This document shows positions 28,076 to 36,647 of a stretch of 64,000 nt of DNA, piece after piece. The stretch's first letter is position 1; each line of letters begins with the position of its first letter. The stretch spans positions 62,001-126,000 of the forward strand of contig JAFUAB010000043.1 of assembly GCA_017460885.1 (NCBI GenBank). The letters are read 5' to 3'. Both the position numbers and the translations under genes were made by a program. A model generated the notes under the pieces. The model had not been told where the DNA came from. It did no database searches and saw only the letters and a program-made list of their open reading frames with translations. This DNA is from Lachnospiraceae bacterium (GTDB taxonomy: Bacteria > Bacillota > Clostridia > Lachnospirales > Lachnospiraceae).

Positions 28076-29104
28076 ATGAAAGTATCGATAATCGTTCCCG
28101 TATACAACAAAGAGAAATATATAAGGGAGTGTCTGGATTCACTGACAGGTCAGACCTACCAGGGTATTGAGATCATACTGATAGACGGTGGATCAAAAGA
28201 CCGGAGCGCCGATATCTGTGAAGAATACGCCTCAGAGGATGACAGGATCAGATTATTCAGAATGGAACACAGCAGAGGCCCCGCTGATTCCGTCAGACGC
28301 GGACTTGAGGAGGCATGCGGAGATTATTGCCTTTTTGTGGACAGTGACGACTGGATCGATATCGATACCGTGGAGAGGATGATAAGGCATACTACCGGAA
28401 GCGATGCCGAGATGATCCTGAGCGATTATATCATAGAGCGTCCGGACGGAACACAGACACACATTTATCAGGATATATTGTCCGGCGAATATGATCCGGA
28501 AGACATCAGGAAGAAGATATATCCCCGTCTATGGGGGCTTGAGGACCGCGCTGTCAGCCAGTCCCGGTGCATGAAGCTGTATTCGATGCCGCTGGCTAAG
28601 AGAAATGCTTCTTATCCCGATCCCGATCTTATCTTTGCCGAGGACGGAGCCTTTCTGATTCCCTGTGTCCTGGATGCAAAACGGATCTTTATCATGGATC
28701 AGGCGGCTATGTATCATTACAGGTATGTGACTGATTCGGCTGTGCATCGTTACAAGCCTCAGATGACCGATAATATCTACCGTGTCAGGGAGATCATCAA
28801 AAGGGCCATAAGGGACAAGTATTCCGATGAACCGGGGTACAGAGATGAACTCCTTGAGATGTATGAACCCGAATATGTCATACTTCTGATGTTTGCGATA
28901 CGCAATGAGATGCTGTGTGATACGGGGGAGTACATAGACCATATCAGACAGATATGCCTTGATCCCGATAACCGGCAGGTGATACGGAACAATCCTGTCA
29001 CTTTCAGGCATTTGTATAACAGGCTGATCTATATGATCATGAAGCATCCCTCGCCGTTCATATGCAGGGCTGTCAGAAAACTTAATGATATACACGGTGC
29101 GTAA
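28076..29104 (+). CDS. Glycosyltransferase family 2
   Basis: This 342-residue protein has the GT-A core with SIIVPVYNKEKYIRECLDSL at the start, LIDGGSKDRS and the metal-binding FVDSDDWIDI near residue 88. FAEDGAFLIP at about 186 is likely the acceptor-side acidic motif. It resembles the capsule and EPS GT2 enzymes (EpsH, CpsI-like); the linkage made is unknown. Its end overlaps the following GT2 start by one base, and the two are similar enough to be paralogues acting in sequence. Confidence 0.9.
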   Translation: MKVSIIVPVYNKEKYIRECLDSLTGQTYQGIEIILIDGGSKDRSADICEEYASEDDRIRLFRMEHSRGPADSVRRGLEEACGDYCLFVDSDDWIDIDTVERMIRHTTGSDAEMILSDYIIERPDGTQTHIYQDILSGEYDPEDIRKKIYPRLWGLEDRAVSQSRCMKLYSMPLAKRNASYPDPDLIFAEDGAFLIPCVLDAKRIFIMDQAAMYHYRYVTDSAVHRYKPQMTDNIYRVREIIKRAIRDKYSDEPGYRDELLEMYEPEYVILLMFAIRNEMLCDTGEYIDHIRQICLDPDNRQVIRNNPVTFRHLYNRLIYMIMKHPSPFICRAVRKLNDIHGA

Positions 29105-30123
29105 TGAGTATCCCGATAATCACGGTCATAGTACCGGTACACAATGAAGAAGAATATATTGACCGCCTGATGGAGAGTCTCCAGGTACAGACATACCGCA
29201 GACTTCAGGTCATTCTGATAGACGGGGGATCCACAGATTCCACTCCCGCCAGGATAGATGCCTGGGCATCCAAATGGAATATGGGGCCGGATTCAAATAT
29301 GGGAATAGTGGAAGTTATCCATACCTCCGATAAAGGTGTGTCCGCTTCCAGAAATATCGGTTTAAACCATGCCAGCGGAGATCTGATCACCTTTGTTGAC
29401 GGGGATGACTGGCTCGAAAAGGATGCGCTCGAGAGAATGTACCGCTGTATGCAGGAAAGCGGCGCGGATCTGGTCGGCATGGATTTTGAAAGCATATATC
29501 CGGATACGTCAGGAAGCGAAACGGAGCAGGGAGACGGGGGATCGCGGTATACCGAATACTCTCCGGCAGAATTCCAGTCCGAACATATCCTCAGGGGAGA
29601 TGTTCATGTATGGGGGCGTTTGTACAGATCGTCCCGCATAGGGAGACTGAGATTCAGGGAGGGACTCACGATAGGCGAGGATATGCTGTTTGTTTCGGAA
29701 TACGCGGCCTGCTGCGTCAGGATAGCGCATATGGAATACCGGGGATATAACTATTTCAGAAATCCGGCGGGTGCGATGGGCAGGCCGTTTACCTCCGCCG
29801 CGATGGATCAGGTAAGGTGTTTCAGACTTGAGCAGGAACTGCTCGGCAATATCGCTCCGGAACTGGCAGACTCGGATGAACTGAAGTCCAATATGCTCAT
29901 ATCTGTAATGCTGACTGCAGGGCGGATCGCTTTTCTGGATAAGGAGATCAGGAAAGACGAAGAACACAAAGGCTATATCAGGGAGCTGAGATCTACGATC
30001 AAAGAATATAAGTCACGCGGAGCAATGAAACTGCTGGACAGGGGCTACAGGATAAAGGTAAGATTGTTCAGGGCATTGCCGGGCCTTTATCTGGCTCTGT
30101 ACCATACACACAGACCGAAATGA
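29104..30123 (+). CDS. Glycosyltransferase family 2
   Basis: This 339-residue GT-A enzyme carries TVIVPVHNEEEYIDRLMESL, LIDGGSTDSTPAR and FVDGDDWLEKDALERM. A later IGEDMLFVSEYAAC motif corresponds to the EDxxF acceptor-side motif. An inserted hydrophilic stretch (TSGSETEQGDGG) lies at about residues 137-148. It starts within the stop of the previous gene and overlaps the pyruvyltransferase-like gene by 4 bases. Confidence 0.9.
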   Translation: MSIPIITVIVPVHNEEEYIDRLMESLQVQTYRRLQVILIDGGSTDSTPARIDAWASKWNMGPDSNMGIVEVIHTSDKGVSASRNIGLNHASGDLITFVDGDDWLEKDALERMYRCMQESGADLVGMDFESIYPDTSGSETEQGDGGSRYTEYSPAEFQSEHILRGDVHVWGRLYRSSRIGRLRFREGLTIGEDMLFVSEYAACCVRIAHMEYRGYNYFRNPAGAMGRPFTSAAMDQVRCFRLEQELLGNIAPELADSDELKSNMLISVMLTAGRIAFLDKEIRKDEEHKGYIRELRSTIKEYKSRGAMKLLDRGYRIKVRLFRALPGLYLALYHTHRPK

Positions 30124-31328
30124 CCGAAATGAACACGAAATCAACCAAATATCTGATGTATATGCATGCCGGAAGTGCAAATCACGGCTGTGAAGCCATT
30201 GTGAGAGGATTGAGCTGCATTCTTGGAAACGGAGCGGATATCAGTGTCATCTCGAACAGACCCGAGCAGGATGAGCAGGCGGAGCTTGATAAGCTGGTAC
30301 GTATTATACCGGCCAGACCGCATGATTCCGGATTCCTGCGAAAGGCATGGTTTTATCTTCTCAGACATCTGACCGGCAGTTCCGATGCCCGGATGAAGTA
30401 TAAGTATGCCGGAGCAGAGCCTTTTGCGGAGTATGAGGCAGCCTTTTCCATCGGAGGCGATAATTACTGCTATCCGGACGCACTGAGTGATCTTGCCGGT
30501 GCAAATCTGATGTTTAACAGATCCGGAATCCCAACTGCACTGATAGGATGTTCCGTTGAACCGGATATTCTCAAGGAGCCGGGGATTGTAACGGATCTTG
30601 GCAGATACGGGCTGATAGTTGCAAGAGAAAGTGTTACGTATAAAGCTTTGCTCGATGCACTGCCCCGGGATCGCCATGAGCGCATACACCTTCTGCCGGA
30701 TCCTGCTTTTGCCCTGGAACCAAAAGAATGTGAGCTTCCCGCGGGATTCAGGATCGGACATACCATAGGGGTGAATGTAAGTCCGATGATAATCAATTAT
30801 GAGGCCGGAGGAAAAAGCGGTATCACGATGGAGAACTACCGGTTTTTGATAGAAACGATCCTAAGGGAGACCGGCGATACAGTTGCATTGATACCGCATG
30901 TGGTAACGCCTCTGTCGGATGACAGGAAGCCTCTCAAACAGCTGTATGATATGTTCGCTGACAGCGGCAGGGTGATTCTCGCAGAGGACAGGCCGGCCGG
31001 AGAATTGAAATATATGATCAGCAAATGCCGGCTGCTTATCGCCGCCAGAACACATGCGTCGATCGCAGCGTATTCTTCATGCGTTCCGACACTGGTAGTG
31101 GGCTATTCGGTCAAGGCCTGCGGCATCGCAAAGGATCTTTTCGGTACCGATGAAGGCTATGTATGTCCGGTTCAGAGCCTGCGGAATAAGGATGATCTGA
31201 CAGCCGCATATACCCGGCTTGAGGCTGAGGCGGAAACACAGCGGGAGCTTTTGCAGGACAGGATACCGGAGTGGAAAAACCGGTGCCGTGAGTTGAAGGA
31301 TATCCTGCAGTCCGGTATATTCCGCTGA
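30120..31328 (+). CDS. Polysaccharide pyruvyl transferase family protein
   Basis: This 402-residue protein starts with YLMYMHAGSANHGCEAIVRGL, matching the GSANxGxEA pattern of the family (CsaB, WcaK-like). SIGGDNYCYP (about 108-117) and the C-terminal ARTHASIAAYSSCVPTLVVGYSVKACGIAKDLFG complete the fold signature. Members add a pyruvate ketal to a sugar or act as related glycan modifiers. A second possible ATG lies 9 bases inside. The N terminus overlaps the preceding gene, which argues for co-translation. Confidence 0.88.
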   Translation: MTEMNTKSTKYLMYMHAGSANHGCEAIVRGLSCILGNGADISVISNRPEQDEQAELDKLVRIIPARPHDSGFLRKAWFYLLRHLTGSSDARMKYKYAGAEPFAEYEAAFSIGGDNYCYPDALSDLAGANLMFNRSGIPTALIGCSVEPDILKEPGIVTDLGRYGLIVARESVTYKALLDALPRDRHERIHLLPDPAFALEPKECELPAGFRIGHTIGVNVSPMIINYEAGGKSGITMENYRFLIETILRETGDTVALIPHVVTPLSDDRKPLKQLYDMFADSGRVILAEDRPAGELKYMISKCRLLIAARTHASIAAYSSCVPTLVVGYSVKACGIAKDLFGTDEGYVCPVQSLRNKDDLTAAYTRLEAEAETQRELLQDRIPEWKNRCRELKDILQSGIFR

Positions 31329-31354
31329 TTTCCGGGATATGTTACGGAGAAAAG

Positions 31355-32491
31355 ATGAATAAAATAAATAAATCACTGACAGCAGAGGCCGTAAGGCTGT
31401 TGAATGTCTCCGATGTCCCCGATCTGTATCACCGGATCCGCAGATGGGCGAGGCTTCATATAAAGCATGAACCCGTTGCCCCCATAGACCGTATAAACTG
31501 GCCTAAAGGGATACTGATGACGGGTCTTCTGCATAAAGCGGAGGAGCTTAAAAATGCCGACAATTCCGTTGACAGGGCAAGCTGCGTTTATGCCGTCGCT
31601 TCGGTACAGGAGTATCTGGACAGGTGGATTTATGGCGGCACGCCTGTTTTTTATATCGATGATTCACTTGCCGGACTGGCACTTCTGATGCTGTCGGAGA
31701 TATACAGGCATGAGGATGATGTTCTCAGCGATAAATATCTGAGGGCAGCAGGCTTTATCGCCGATTTTCTCAAGGGACAGAGAACGGATCCCGAAGGAGT
31801 TATCCCTTACCGTCCGGCCCATGGCAATGACCTTATATTTGCGGACAGCAGCGGCATGGTCCTGCCTTTTCTGATCAGGTACGGTGTGATCAAAAGGGAT
31901 GATGATGCTATAGATATGGGGCTTCGCCAGATAAGAGCGGTGATGAAGTACGGGATCGATCCGGAGTCCGGATTGCCGTGTCATGCTTATTCGCTGATCG
32001 GAGATGAGGGAAAAGTCCCGGAGACAGTTAAAAGGATCCGGAATACGGATGCAAACGGTGAATATCCGGGCTGGTGCCGTTATGCCCCCGGATGGGGACG
32101 CGCGCTTGGATGGATCATGTACGGGTTTGGAATGTGTGCCGAGGTCCTTGACCGCTACGGTGCCATATCTCCTTTGGAAATACAGGTTCAAAACGAAATA
32201 CACAGGCATCTGACGACTCTGTCCGGTACGGCGCTTGAATATGTGCGCGATGACGGACTATACGGCAGTATAATTAATGATCCTTCGTCGATGCCCGATA
32301 CCTCTGCGACGGCCATGATATATTACGGTCAGACACGGTACGGAGAGGGAGCCGATGTCACGAATCTGCTGCCATATATCACATCCGCCGGTGAAGTAAA
32401 GGGCGCACAGGGAGAATGTCAGGGACTCGGAGTATATTCGGATGATTACGGCAGCTATCCCTGGTCCGTAGGATCGGTGCTGATGCTCTGA
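31355..32491 (+). CDS. Glycoside hydrolase of the GH88/GH105 type (unsaturated glucuronyl/galacturonyl hydrolase-like)
   Basis: This 378-residue protein has an alpha/alpha barrel pattern. FYIDDSLAGLALLMLSEIY (about 103-121), LIFADSSGMVLPFLIRYG (about 163-180) and GWGRALGWIMYGFGMCAEVL (about 247-266) match the conserved Asp-bearing and W-x-R-x-x-GW motifs of the family. These enzymes hydrate the double bond in unsaturated uronic acids left by polysaccharide lyases. No signal peptide is present, so it is cytoplasmic. Its place inside a biosynthetic cluster is unusual; turnover of the cluster's own uronic acid polymer is one explanation. Confidence 0.82.
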   Translation: MNKINKSLTAEAVRLLNVSDVPDLYHRIRRWARLHIKHEPVAPIDRINWPKGILMTGLLHKAEELKNADNSVDRASCVYAVASVQEYLDRWIYGGTPVFYIDDSLAGLALLMLSEIYRHEDDVLSDKYLRAAGFIADFLKGQRTDPEGVIPYRPAHGNDLIFADSSGMVLPFLIRYGVIKRDDDAIDMGLRQIRAVMKYGIDPESGLPCHAYSLIGDEGKVPETVKRIRNTDANGEYPGWCRYAPGWGRALGWIMYGFGMCAEVLDRYGAISPLEIQVQNEIHRHLTTLSGTALEYVRDDGLYGSIINDPSSMPDTSATAMIYYGQTRYGEGADVTNLLPYITSAGEVKGAQGECQGLGVYSDDYGSYPWSVGSVLML

Positions 32492-32551
32492 GACGGACAT
32501 ATCACGTAACGTTCCTTAGGCGTGGAAATACATACATATCCGGGTGTTTAA

Positions 32552-33523
32552 ATGATCATTATCAGATTAATGGGCGGACTGGGAAATCAGCTTCAGCAGT
32601 ATGCCCTATGTCAAAAGTATATATCCCTTGGAAAGGATGCGAGACTCGATCTTTCGTGGTTTGCACCCGGGGTTCAGGATTCGGTAAAGGCACCTCGTCG
32701 CCCTGAGCTTAACGAGTTCAAGAATGCGGACTACAAAGAGGCTTCCCGTGATGATGTCGTTCGTATTATAGGCAGGGATGATCTCGCAGGCAAGATATAC
32801 CGCAGGATAAGGAACAGCTGTTTTACCGAGCGGGAGATGTACTATCCGGATCTGTTTGACAGAGATAACATATATCTGGAGGGTTACTGGGCTGCGGAAA
32901 GGTACTATGCCGATATCATCCCCGTTCTGGCGGAAAAGCTCAGGTTTGATACGGAGTCCGTGCCGCAGGAAACGATGGATATTGCCTCCCGGATTTCCGG
33001 GGGAACACTTGATCAGTGTTTCCCTGACTATTCTTCGTATACCGGGGAAACCGCGGTGGAACATGAACATCCGTTTTCCGTGGCTGTTCATATCAGGCGC
33101 GGAGATTATCTGGATCCCGAAAACATGGCGTTATTCGGTAATATTGCCACTGACGGATATTATGAGGCTGCCATTTCTCTTGTCAGGGAGAAACTTCCGG
33201 GGGCGCATTTCTTTATCTTTTCCGATGATCCGGCCTACGTTCGGGCAAAATACGGAAATGATCATGATAAGACCATTGTGGATGTGAATCGCGGCGAGAA
33301 CAGTCGCTTTGATATGTGGCTGATGAGCTTATGCGATGCACATATCTGCGCCAATTCCACCTTCAGTTTCTGGGGAGCAAGGCTGTCACGGAGTTATGCG
33401 GACGGTGGACTCAGGATAAGACCCACGATACAGAAAAATACCCAGACCTTTGATCACAGCATTATGAAAGAACTGTGGAAGGGCTGGATATTTATCGATC
33501 CGGTCGGCAAGGTATACGAATAG
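32552..33523 (+). CDS. Alpha-1,2-fucosyltransferase (GT11), copy 2
   Basis: This 323-residue GT11 protein has IIIRLMGGLGNQLQQYALCQ, AVHIRRGDYLDPENMALFG and NSTFSFWGARLS. It is clearly diverged from the copy at 25764, so two distinct fucosyl linkages or acceptors are likely. It is the last gene of the 27-kb block; the next gene runs the other way and its 3' end is 25 bases away. No strong terminator is visible in that gap. A fragment GTTCCTTAGGCGTG in the upstream gap resembles the edge of the inverted repeat at 46639-46709. Confidence 0.9.
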   Translation: MIIIRLMGGLGNQLQQYALCQKYISLGKDARLDLSWFAPGVQDSVKAPRRPELNEFKNADYKEASRDDVVRIIGRDDLAGKIYRRIRNSCFTEREMYYPDLFDRDNIYLEGYWAAERYYADIIPVLAEKLRFDTESVPQETMDIASRISGGTLDQCFPDYSSYTGETAVEHEHPFSVAVHIRRGDYLDPENMALFGNIATDGYYEAAISLVREKLPGAHFFIFSDDPAYVRAKYGNDHDKTIVDVNRGENSRFDMWLMSLCDAHICANSTFSFWGARLSRSYADGGLRIRPTIQKNTQTFDHSIMKELWKGWIFIDPVGKVYE

Positions 33524-33548
33524 GTGAAGCAGGGAAGCGGATCCCGGA

Positions 33549-34235
33549 TCAGTGCTTGTCCTGATAAAGAGCAATGTGACGCATGATAGCCAGTTCCTGA
33601 TTGTCTATATGTATCCCGCTGGCGGCTTCCGCCGCTTCCTCGTCACGTGCGCCGATGGCGTCACAGATCGCTTTGTGTTCGGCTATCAGCGTAGGATACT
33701 TGGCGGTATCTTTCAGATATTCAAACCTGTATCGGTACATTTCCGCACTCAGATCGCGCATCATTTCTATCAGTCTTTTATTTCTGGTGGCTTCGATTAT
33801 GATATTGTGAAAAGCAATATCACAGGAAGCGATATTTGTGATATCCGAGACGCTTGAAACGGCTTTTTCGAAGTCGTCGCATGCTTTCTGGAGGTTTGTC
33901 AGTTCCTCGGATGACATACGCAGACAGGCCAGGCGGGCGCAGGAGATATCCAGTGTTCTTCTGATCTCCAGAACATCCTGCATACCGTCAGTTGATATCC
34001 CTGCTACCGTAGCCCCCTTTGCGGGACGGATGACTACCAGACCATCCCGTTCCAGCATATGGATGGCTTCTCTGATCGGGGTACGGCTTACGCCGAAGTG
34101 TTCGGCCAGATGGATCTCCATCAGTCTGTCTCCGGGAGAAAAAGCTCCTGTCAGTATTGCCCGTCGCAGCGTTCCGTATACCGATTCGTGAAGCGGCAGG
34201 TTAGGATTGTATTCAAGTTCAAATTTATATCTCAT
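33549..34235 (-). CDS. GntR family transcriptional regulator with FCD domain
   Basis: This 228-residue protein has an N-terminal winged helix (LRRAILTGAFSPGDRLMEI, GVSRTPIREAIHMLERDGLV) and a C-terminal FCD helical domain. The domain has the expected metal/ligand His residues (IAFHNIIIEATRNKRL, LIAEHKAICDAI). Regulators of this subclass bind organic acids or sugar acids. The start overlaps the ispE stop by 4 bases, so it is co-transcribed with ispE. A 10-bp periodic ATTGTA array in front of ispE is a candidate operator for it. Confidence 0.92.
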   Translation of the reverse strand: MRYKFELEYNPNLPLHESVYGTLRRAILTGAFSPGDRLMEIHLAEHFGVSRTPIREAIHMLERDGLVVIRPAKGATVAGISTDGMQDVLEIRRTLDISCARLACLRMSSEELTNLQKACDDFEKAVSSVSDITNIASCDIAFHNIIIEATRNKRLIEMMRDLSAEMYRYRFEYLKDTAKYPTLIAEHKAICDAIGARDEEAAEAASGIHIDNQELAIMRHIALYQDKH

Positions 34236-35275
34236 ATCACAAACTCCGCATATTCCGCATAGATCCCGGGATAGATATCTTTAACACGTTTCATTGCCAT
34301 AAGGCATTGATCCTTTTGATCAAATAAACCAAAAACCGAGGGGCCGGAGCCGCTCATCATCGCTCCCGCTGCTCCGGCATCGGTAAGCAGATCCTCCAGT
34401 TCGGTTATTATCCCGTGATCTGCTGCGGTGACGATCCTCAGATCGTTATAAAGCGAACTCCCGATCGCTGTCAGGTCTCCGTCCTCAAGGGCCTGTATCA
34501 TTCGGGCATCCGGGGTATCAGCCTCTGCGTTAGGATTTGATGCTGCTCCATCATCGGAAATCCCCGGGGTGAAACATTTCGGACACGATCCCCGATTGTA
34601 TGTTCCTGATCCGGCAGAAGCGGATGTGCGCTCGTCAAACCTGACGTAAACATTGCCTGTAGGCACGTCGATAGAGGGCTTGACTATCAAAAGGTGTGCG
34701 GCGGGCGGAGATGAAACCGGAGTCAGTTTTTCGCCAATGCCTTCGGCGAGGCAGCTGCCTCCCCTTATGCAATACGGAACATCCGCACCTATTGAGACAC
34801 CGATAGAGCAAAGCTCCTGTGTGCCGAGTCCAAGCTCCAGCAATTCATTGATCCCGCGCAGAGCCGCTGCGGCATCCGTGCTTCCCCCGGCCAGTCCCGC
34901 GGCCATGGGGATACGTTTGGTAAGGACGATATTCAGTCCCAACCGTCCTGAAATAACGTCTATAGCGATATCCGAAAGCCGGACCGTATCCGTGCCTGCA
35001 CCGTTCAGTCCTCTCGCATAATTCAGAATGGCTTTTGCGGCTTTGGTGACAAGATTATCATCACCGTTACTCAATGATACCTCTTCGGACAGATTTTTTC
35101 CTTCGATCCTGCACGTCAGATGTATTCCCGGCTCATCCGAAACGGATATCTCCAGATCATCATGAATGCTTATCGACTCCATGATCATGGAAAGCTCATG
35201 GTATCCGTCCGGCCGTTTGGAGCATACATGAAGTAAAAGATTGATTTTTGCATAAGCGCATTGATGTGTGTTCAT
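34232..35275 (-). CDS. ispE: 4-diphosphocytidyl-2-C-methyl-D-erythritol kinase
   Basis: This 347-residue GHMP kinase is longer than the usual 280-310. It has AYAKINLLLHVCSKRPDGYHEL at the start and the ATP loop PMAAGLAGGSTDAAAALRG. GADVPYCIRGGSCLAEGIGE and the C-terminal GAMMSGSGPSVFGLF complete the signature. It phosphorylates CDP-methylerythritol in the MEP isoprenoid pathway. The extra length is a Ser/Asn/Asp-rich insertion of about 45 residues near residues 215-258 with CPKC in it. No ribosome site fits before the ATG; only six bases separate it from a -10-like TACACT, so a leaderless message is possible. Confidence 0.94.
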   Translation of the reverse strand: MNTHQCAYAKINLLLHVCSKRPDGYHELSMIMESISIHDDLEISVSDEPGIHLTCRIEGKNLSEEVSLSNGDDNLVTKAAKAILNYARGLNGAGTDTVRLSDIAIDVISGRLGLNIVLTKRIPMAAGLAGGSTDAAAALRGINELLELGLGTQELCSIGVSIGADVPYCIRGGSCLAEGIGEKLTPVSSPPAAHLLIVKPSIDVPTGNVYVRFDERTSASAGSGTYNRGSCPKCFTPGISDDGAASNPNAEADTPDARMIQALEDGDLTAIGSSLYNDLRIVTAADHGIITELEDLLTDAGAAGAMMSGSGPSVFGLFDQKDQCLMAMKRVKDIYPGIYAEYAEFVI

Positions 35276-35281
35276 GCTTAA

Positions 35282-35317
35282 AGTGTACTATATTGTATTA
35301 AATTGTACAAGATTGTA
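35282..35317 (-). promoter_or_regulatory. Promoter of ispE-gntR with 10-bp periodic repeat array
   Basis: On the minus strand the hexamer TACAAT occurs three times and TACACT once, exactly 10 bases apart (reverse complements at 35312, 35302, 35292 and 35282). TACACT as -10 has TTGTAC (35305-35310) as -35 at a 17-base spacing and lies six bases before the ispE ATG. One-helical-turn spacing suggests an operator array, possibly for the GntR regulator in the same operon. Confidence 0.55.
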
Positions 35318-35338
35318 TTTCCGGCAATCCCGTAGCTG

Positions 35339-35366
35339 TTGTATTTCGGCAACGCTCCGGTATACT
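35339..35366 (+). promoter_or_regulatory. Promoter for the DUF1934 gene
   Basis: TTGTAT (35339-35344), a 16-base spacer and TATACT (35361-35366) form a sigma-A-like promoter diverging from ispE. It would give an untranslated leader of about 130 bases. Confidence 0.5.
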
Positions 35367-35501
35367 GTCTGATTCTTTGGGGAAAGACCGAATTGCCTTA
35401 TCCTGTGATTTGTGGTAGCATAGCCCTATGTATCAGGGTATATGGTATTGAACGGTATTTCACGGGATATCAGCTGATGAATCCGGTTATGGAGACATAT
35501 C

Positions 35502-35948
35502 ATGACTAATGATGTATTACTGGCGATGAAGGGCTTGCAGTTTGCGTTTGCCGAGGATGGTACCGGTGTTCCCATCGAACTCATCACCAATGCAAAATAT
35601 TACGAAAAAAACGACAGCCGCTATCTGCTGTATGATGAAATGGTAGAGGGGGCGTCAGAATACATATCAAATCTCGTCAAATTTGACGGTGATACGATTG
35701 AGGTTACCAAGAAGGGTGTGATCAATGTGCATATGGTTTTTGAGGAGGGAAAGCAGAATCTTTCCAGCTATCAGACTCCGTACGGCACTCTTATGATCGG
35801 TATCAATACCCGTAAGGTGGAGATCACCGAAACCGAAGAGCTGATCCATCTGCAGGCCGATTACGGACTGGATATCAATTATGAATATGTGTCCGACTGT
35901 ACGATATCCATGGATATCTCACCGCGGGATCGGATCAATCTTTCATGA
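35502..35948 (+). CDS. DUF1934 (YwiB-like) protein
   Basis: This 148-residue protein has the calycin-like DUF1934 pattern. It begins with substrate-free beta strands (YLLYDEMVEGASEY), then DTIEVTKKGVINVHMVFEEG, SSYQTPYGTLMIGINT and a final DINYEYVSDCTISMDI. Bacillus YwiB belongs to this family; the molecular function is not known. GGAGACA precedes the ATG. A strong terminator follows within 10 bases, so it is a single-gene unit. Confidence 0.82.
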   Translation: MTNDVLLAMKGLQFAFAEDGTGVPIELITNAKYYEKNDSRYLLYDEMVEGASEYISNLVKFDGDTIEVTKKGVINVHMVFEEGKQNLSSYQTPYGTLMIGINTRKVEITETEELIHLQADYGLDINYEYVSDCTISMDISPRDRINLS

Positions 35949-35956
35949 TAATAAAG

Positions 35957-35990
35957 AAACAGGCATCTCGGCGATGCCTGTTTTTGTTTT
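35957..35990. terminator. Bidirectional rho-independent terminator
   Basis: AAACAGGCATC (35957-35967) and GATGCCTGTTT (35973-35983) form an 11-bp stem with loop TCGGC, followed by TTTTTGTTTTTT. On the other strand the stem is followed by CTTTATTAT, so it can serve the convergent gene that ends at 35991. Confidence 0.9.
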
Positions 35991-36479
35991 TTATTTGATG
36001 GGTTTTGCTCCGGCTTTTTCCTGAAGCTTGTCGATCTTATCCTGTAATTTCGCCCTCCAGTTCTTTTTGACCGGCTCGGAGGGCTTATTATTGTTGCCGT
36101 GAAGCCCTCTGACGGAAGAGATATACAAACCGCTGACGGTAGCTTTTACTTCTCTTTTGACGGGAATATCGTCAAATATCTTTTCATCCGCTATGAAGCT
36201 CATGATCTGGGGTCCGACCTTGGCCTTCACAATCGGAAGCTTGGAACCCTGCAGGTATTTGGGGGTCTGATCCAAAACCATTTGCGGCAGTCCCGCATCT
36301 CTCAGCTTCATTCGTTTCTTGTCGATGACGAGCATACTGACGGTCTGCTTCATCGCATCAAGCTGTTCCTGCTGTTCGGCCTGCTTTTTCTGTGCTTTTT
36401 TACCCAGGAAATACAAAACCGCCAATCCGGCTATCATCACCAGTAAGATAATCAACACTACGATCTGCCAGGTTTGCAT
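35991..36479 (-). CDS. Conserved small membrane-anchored protein of unknown function
   Basis: This 162-residue protein has one N-terminal membrane helix (IVVLIILLVMIAGLAVLYFLG, residues 6-26) and a basic, Gln-rich helical stretch (about 27-50). A conserved-looking soluble part follows (RMKLRDAGLPQMVLDQTPKY, ADEKIFDDIPVKREVKATVSGLYISS), with a Lys-rich C-terminal helix. It looks like a bitopic protein facing the cytoplasm. I do not recognise a named family; the overall form recalls YajC/FtsH-associated small proteins only in topology. It is divergent from the NlpC/P60 gene and shares its upstream region. Confidence 0.75.
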   Translation of the reverse strand: MQTWQIVVLIILLVMIAGLAVLYFLGKKAQKKQAEQQEQLDAMKQTVSMLVIDKKRMKLRDAGLPQMVLDQTPKYLQGSKLPIVKAKVGPQIMSFIADEKIFDDIPVKREVKATVSGLYISSVRGLHGNNNKPSEPVKKNWRAKLQDKIDKLQEKAGAKPIK

Positions 36480-36540
36480 ATGGAGTCCTCCGATCTTGAT
36501 CCAAAGTTATCAATCAGTATATTTGTGCCGGCAAAAGCAG

Positions 36541-36554
36541 TAAGGAACTGTTGC
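36541..36554. repeat. Fragment of the AGGAACTGTT inverted-repeat family
   Basis: TAAGGAACTGTTGC is identical to the left end of the inverted repeat at 46639-46709 (its first bases overlap the stop codon of the small gene there). Only this end is present, in the leader upstream of the NlpC/P60 gene. Confidence 0.45.
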
Positions 36555-36647
36555 GCTTTGTTAACACAGTATTTCAATTATATCCTAAATATGCTAAAAT
36601 TAACAGATAAGTTTTATTTGTTTTCAGTTATATTTTGGGAGCGTATT

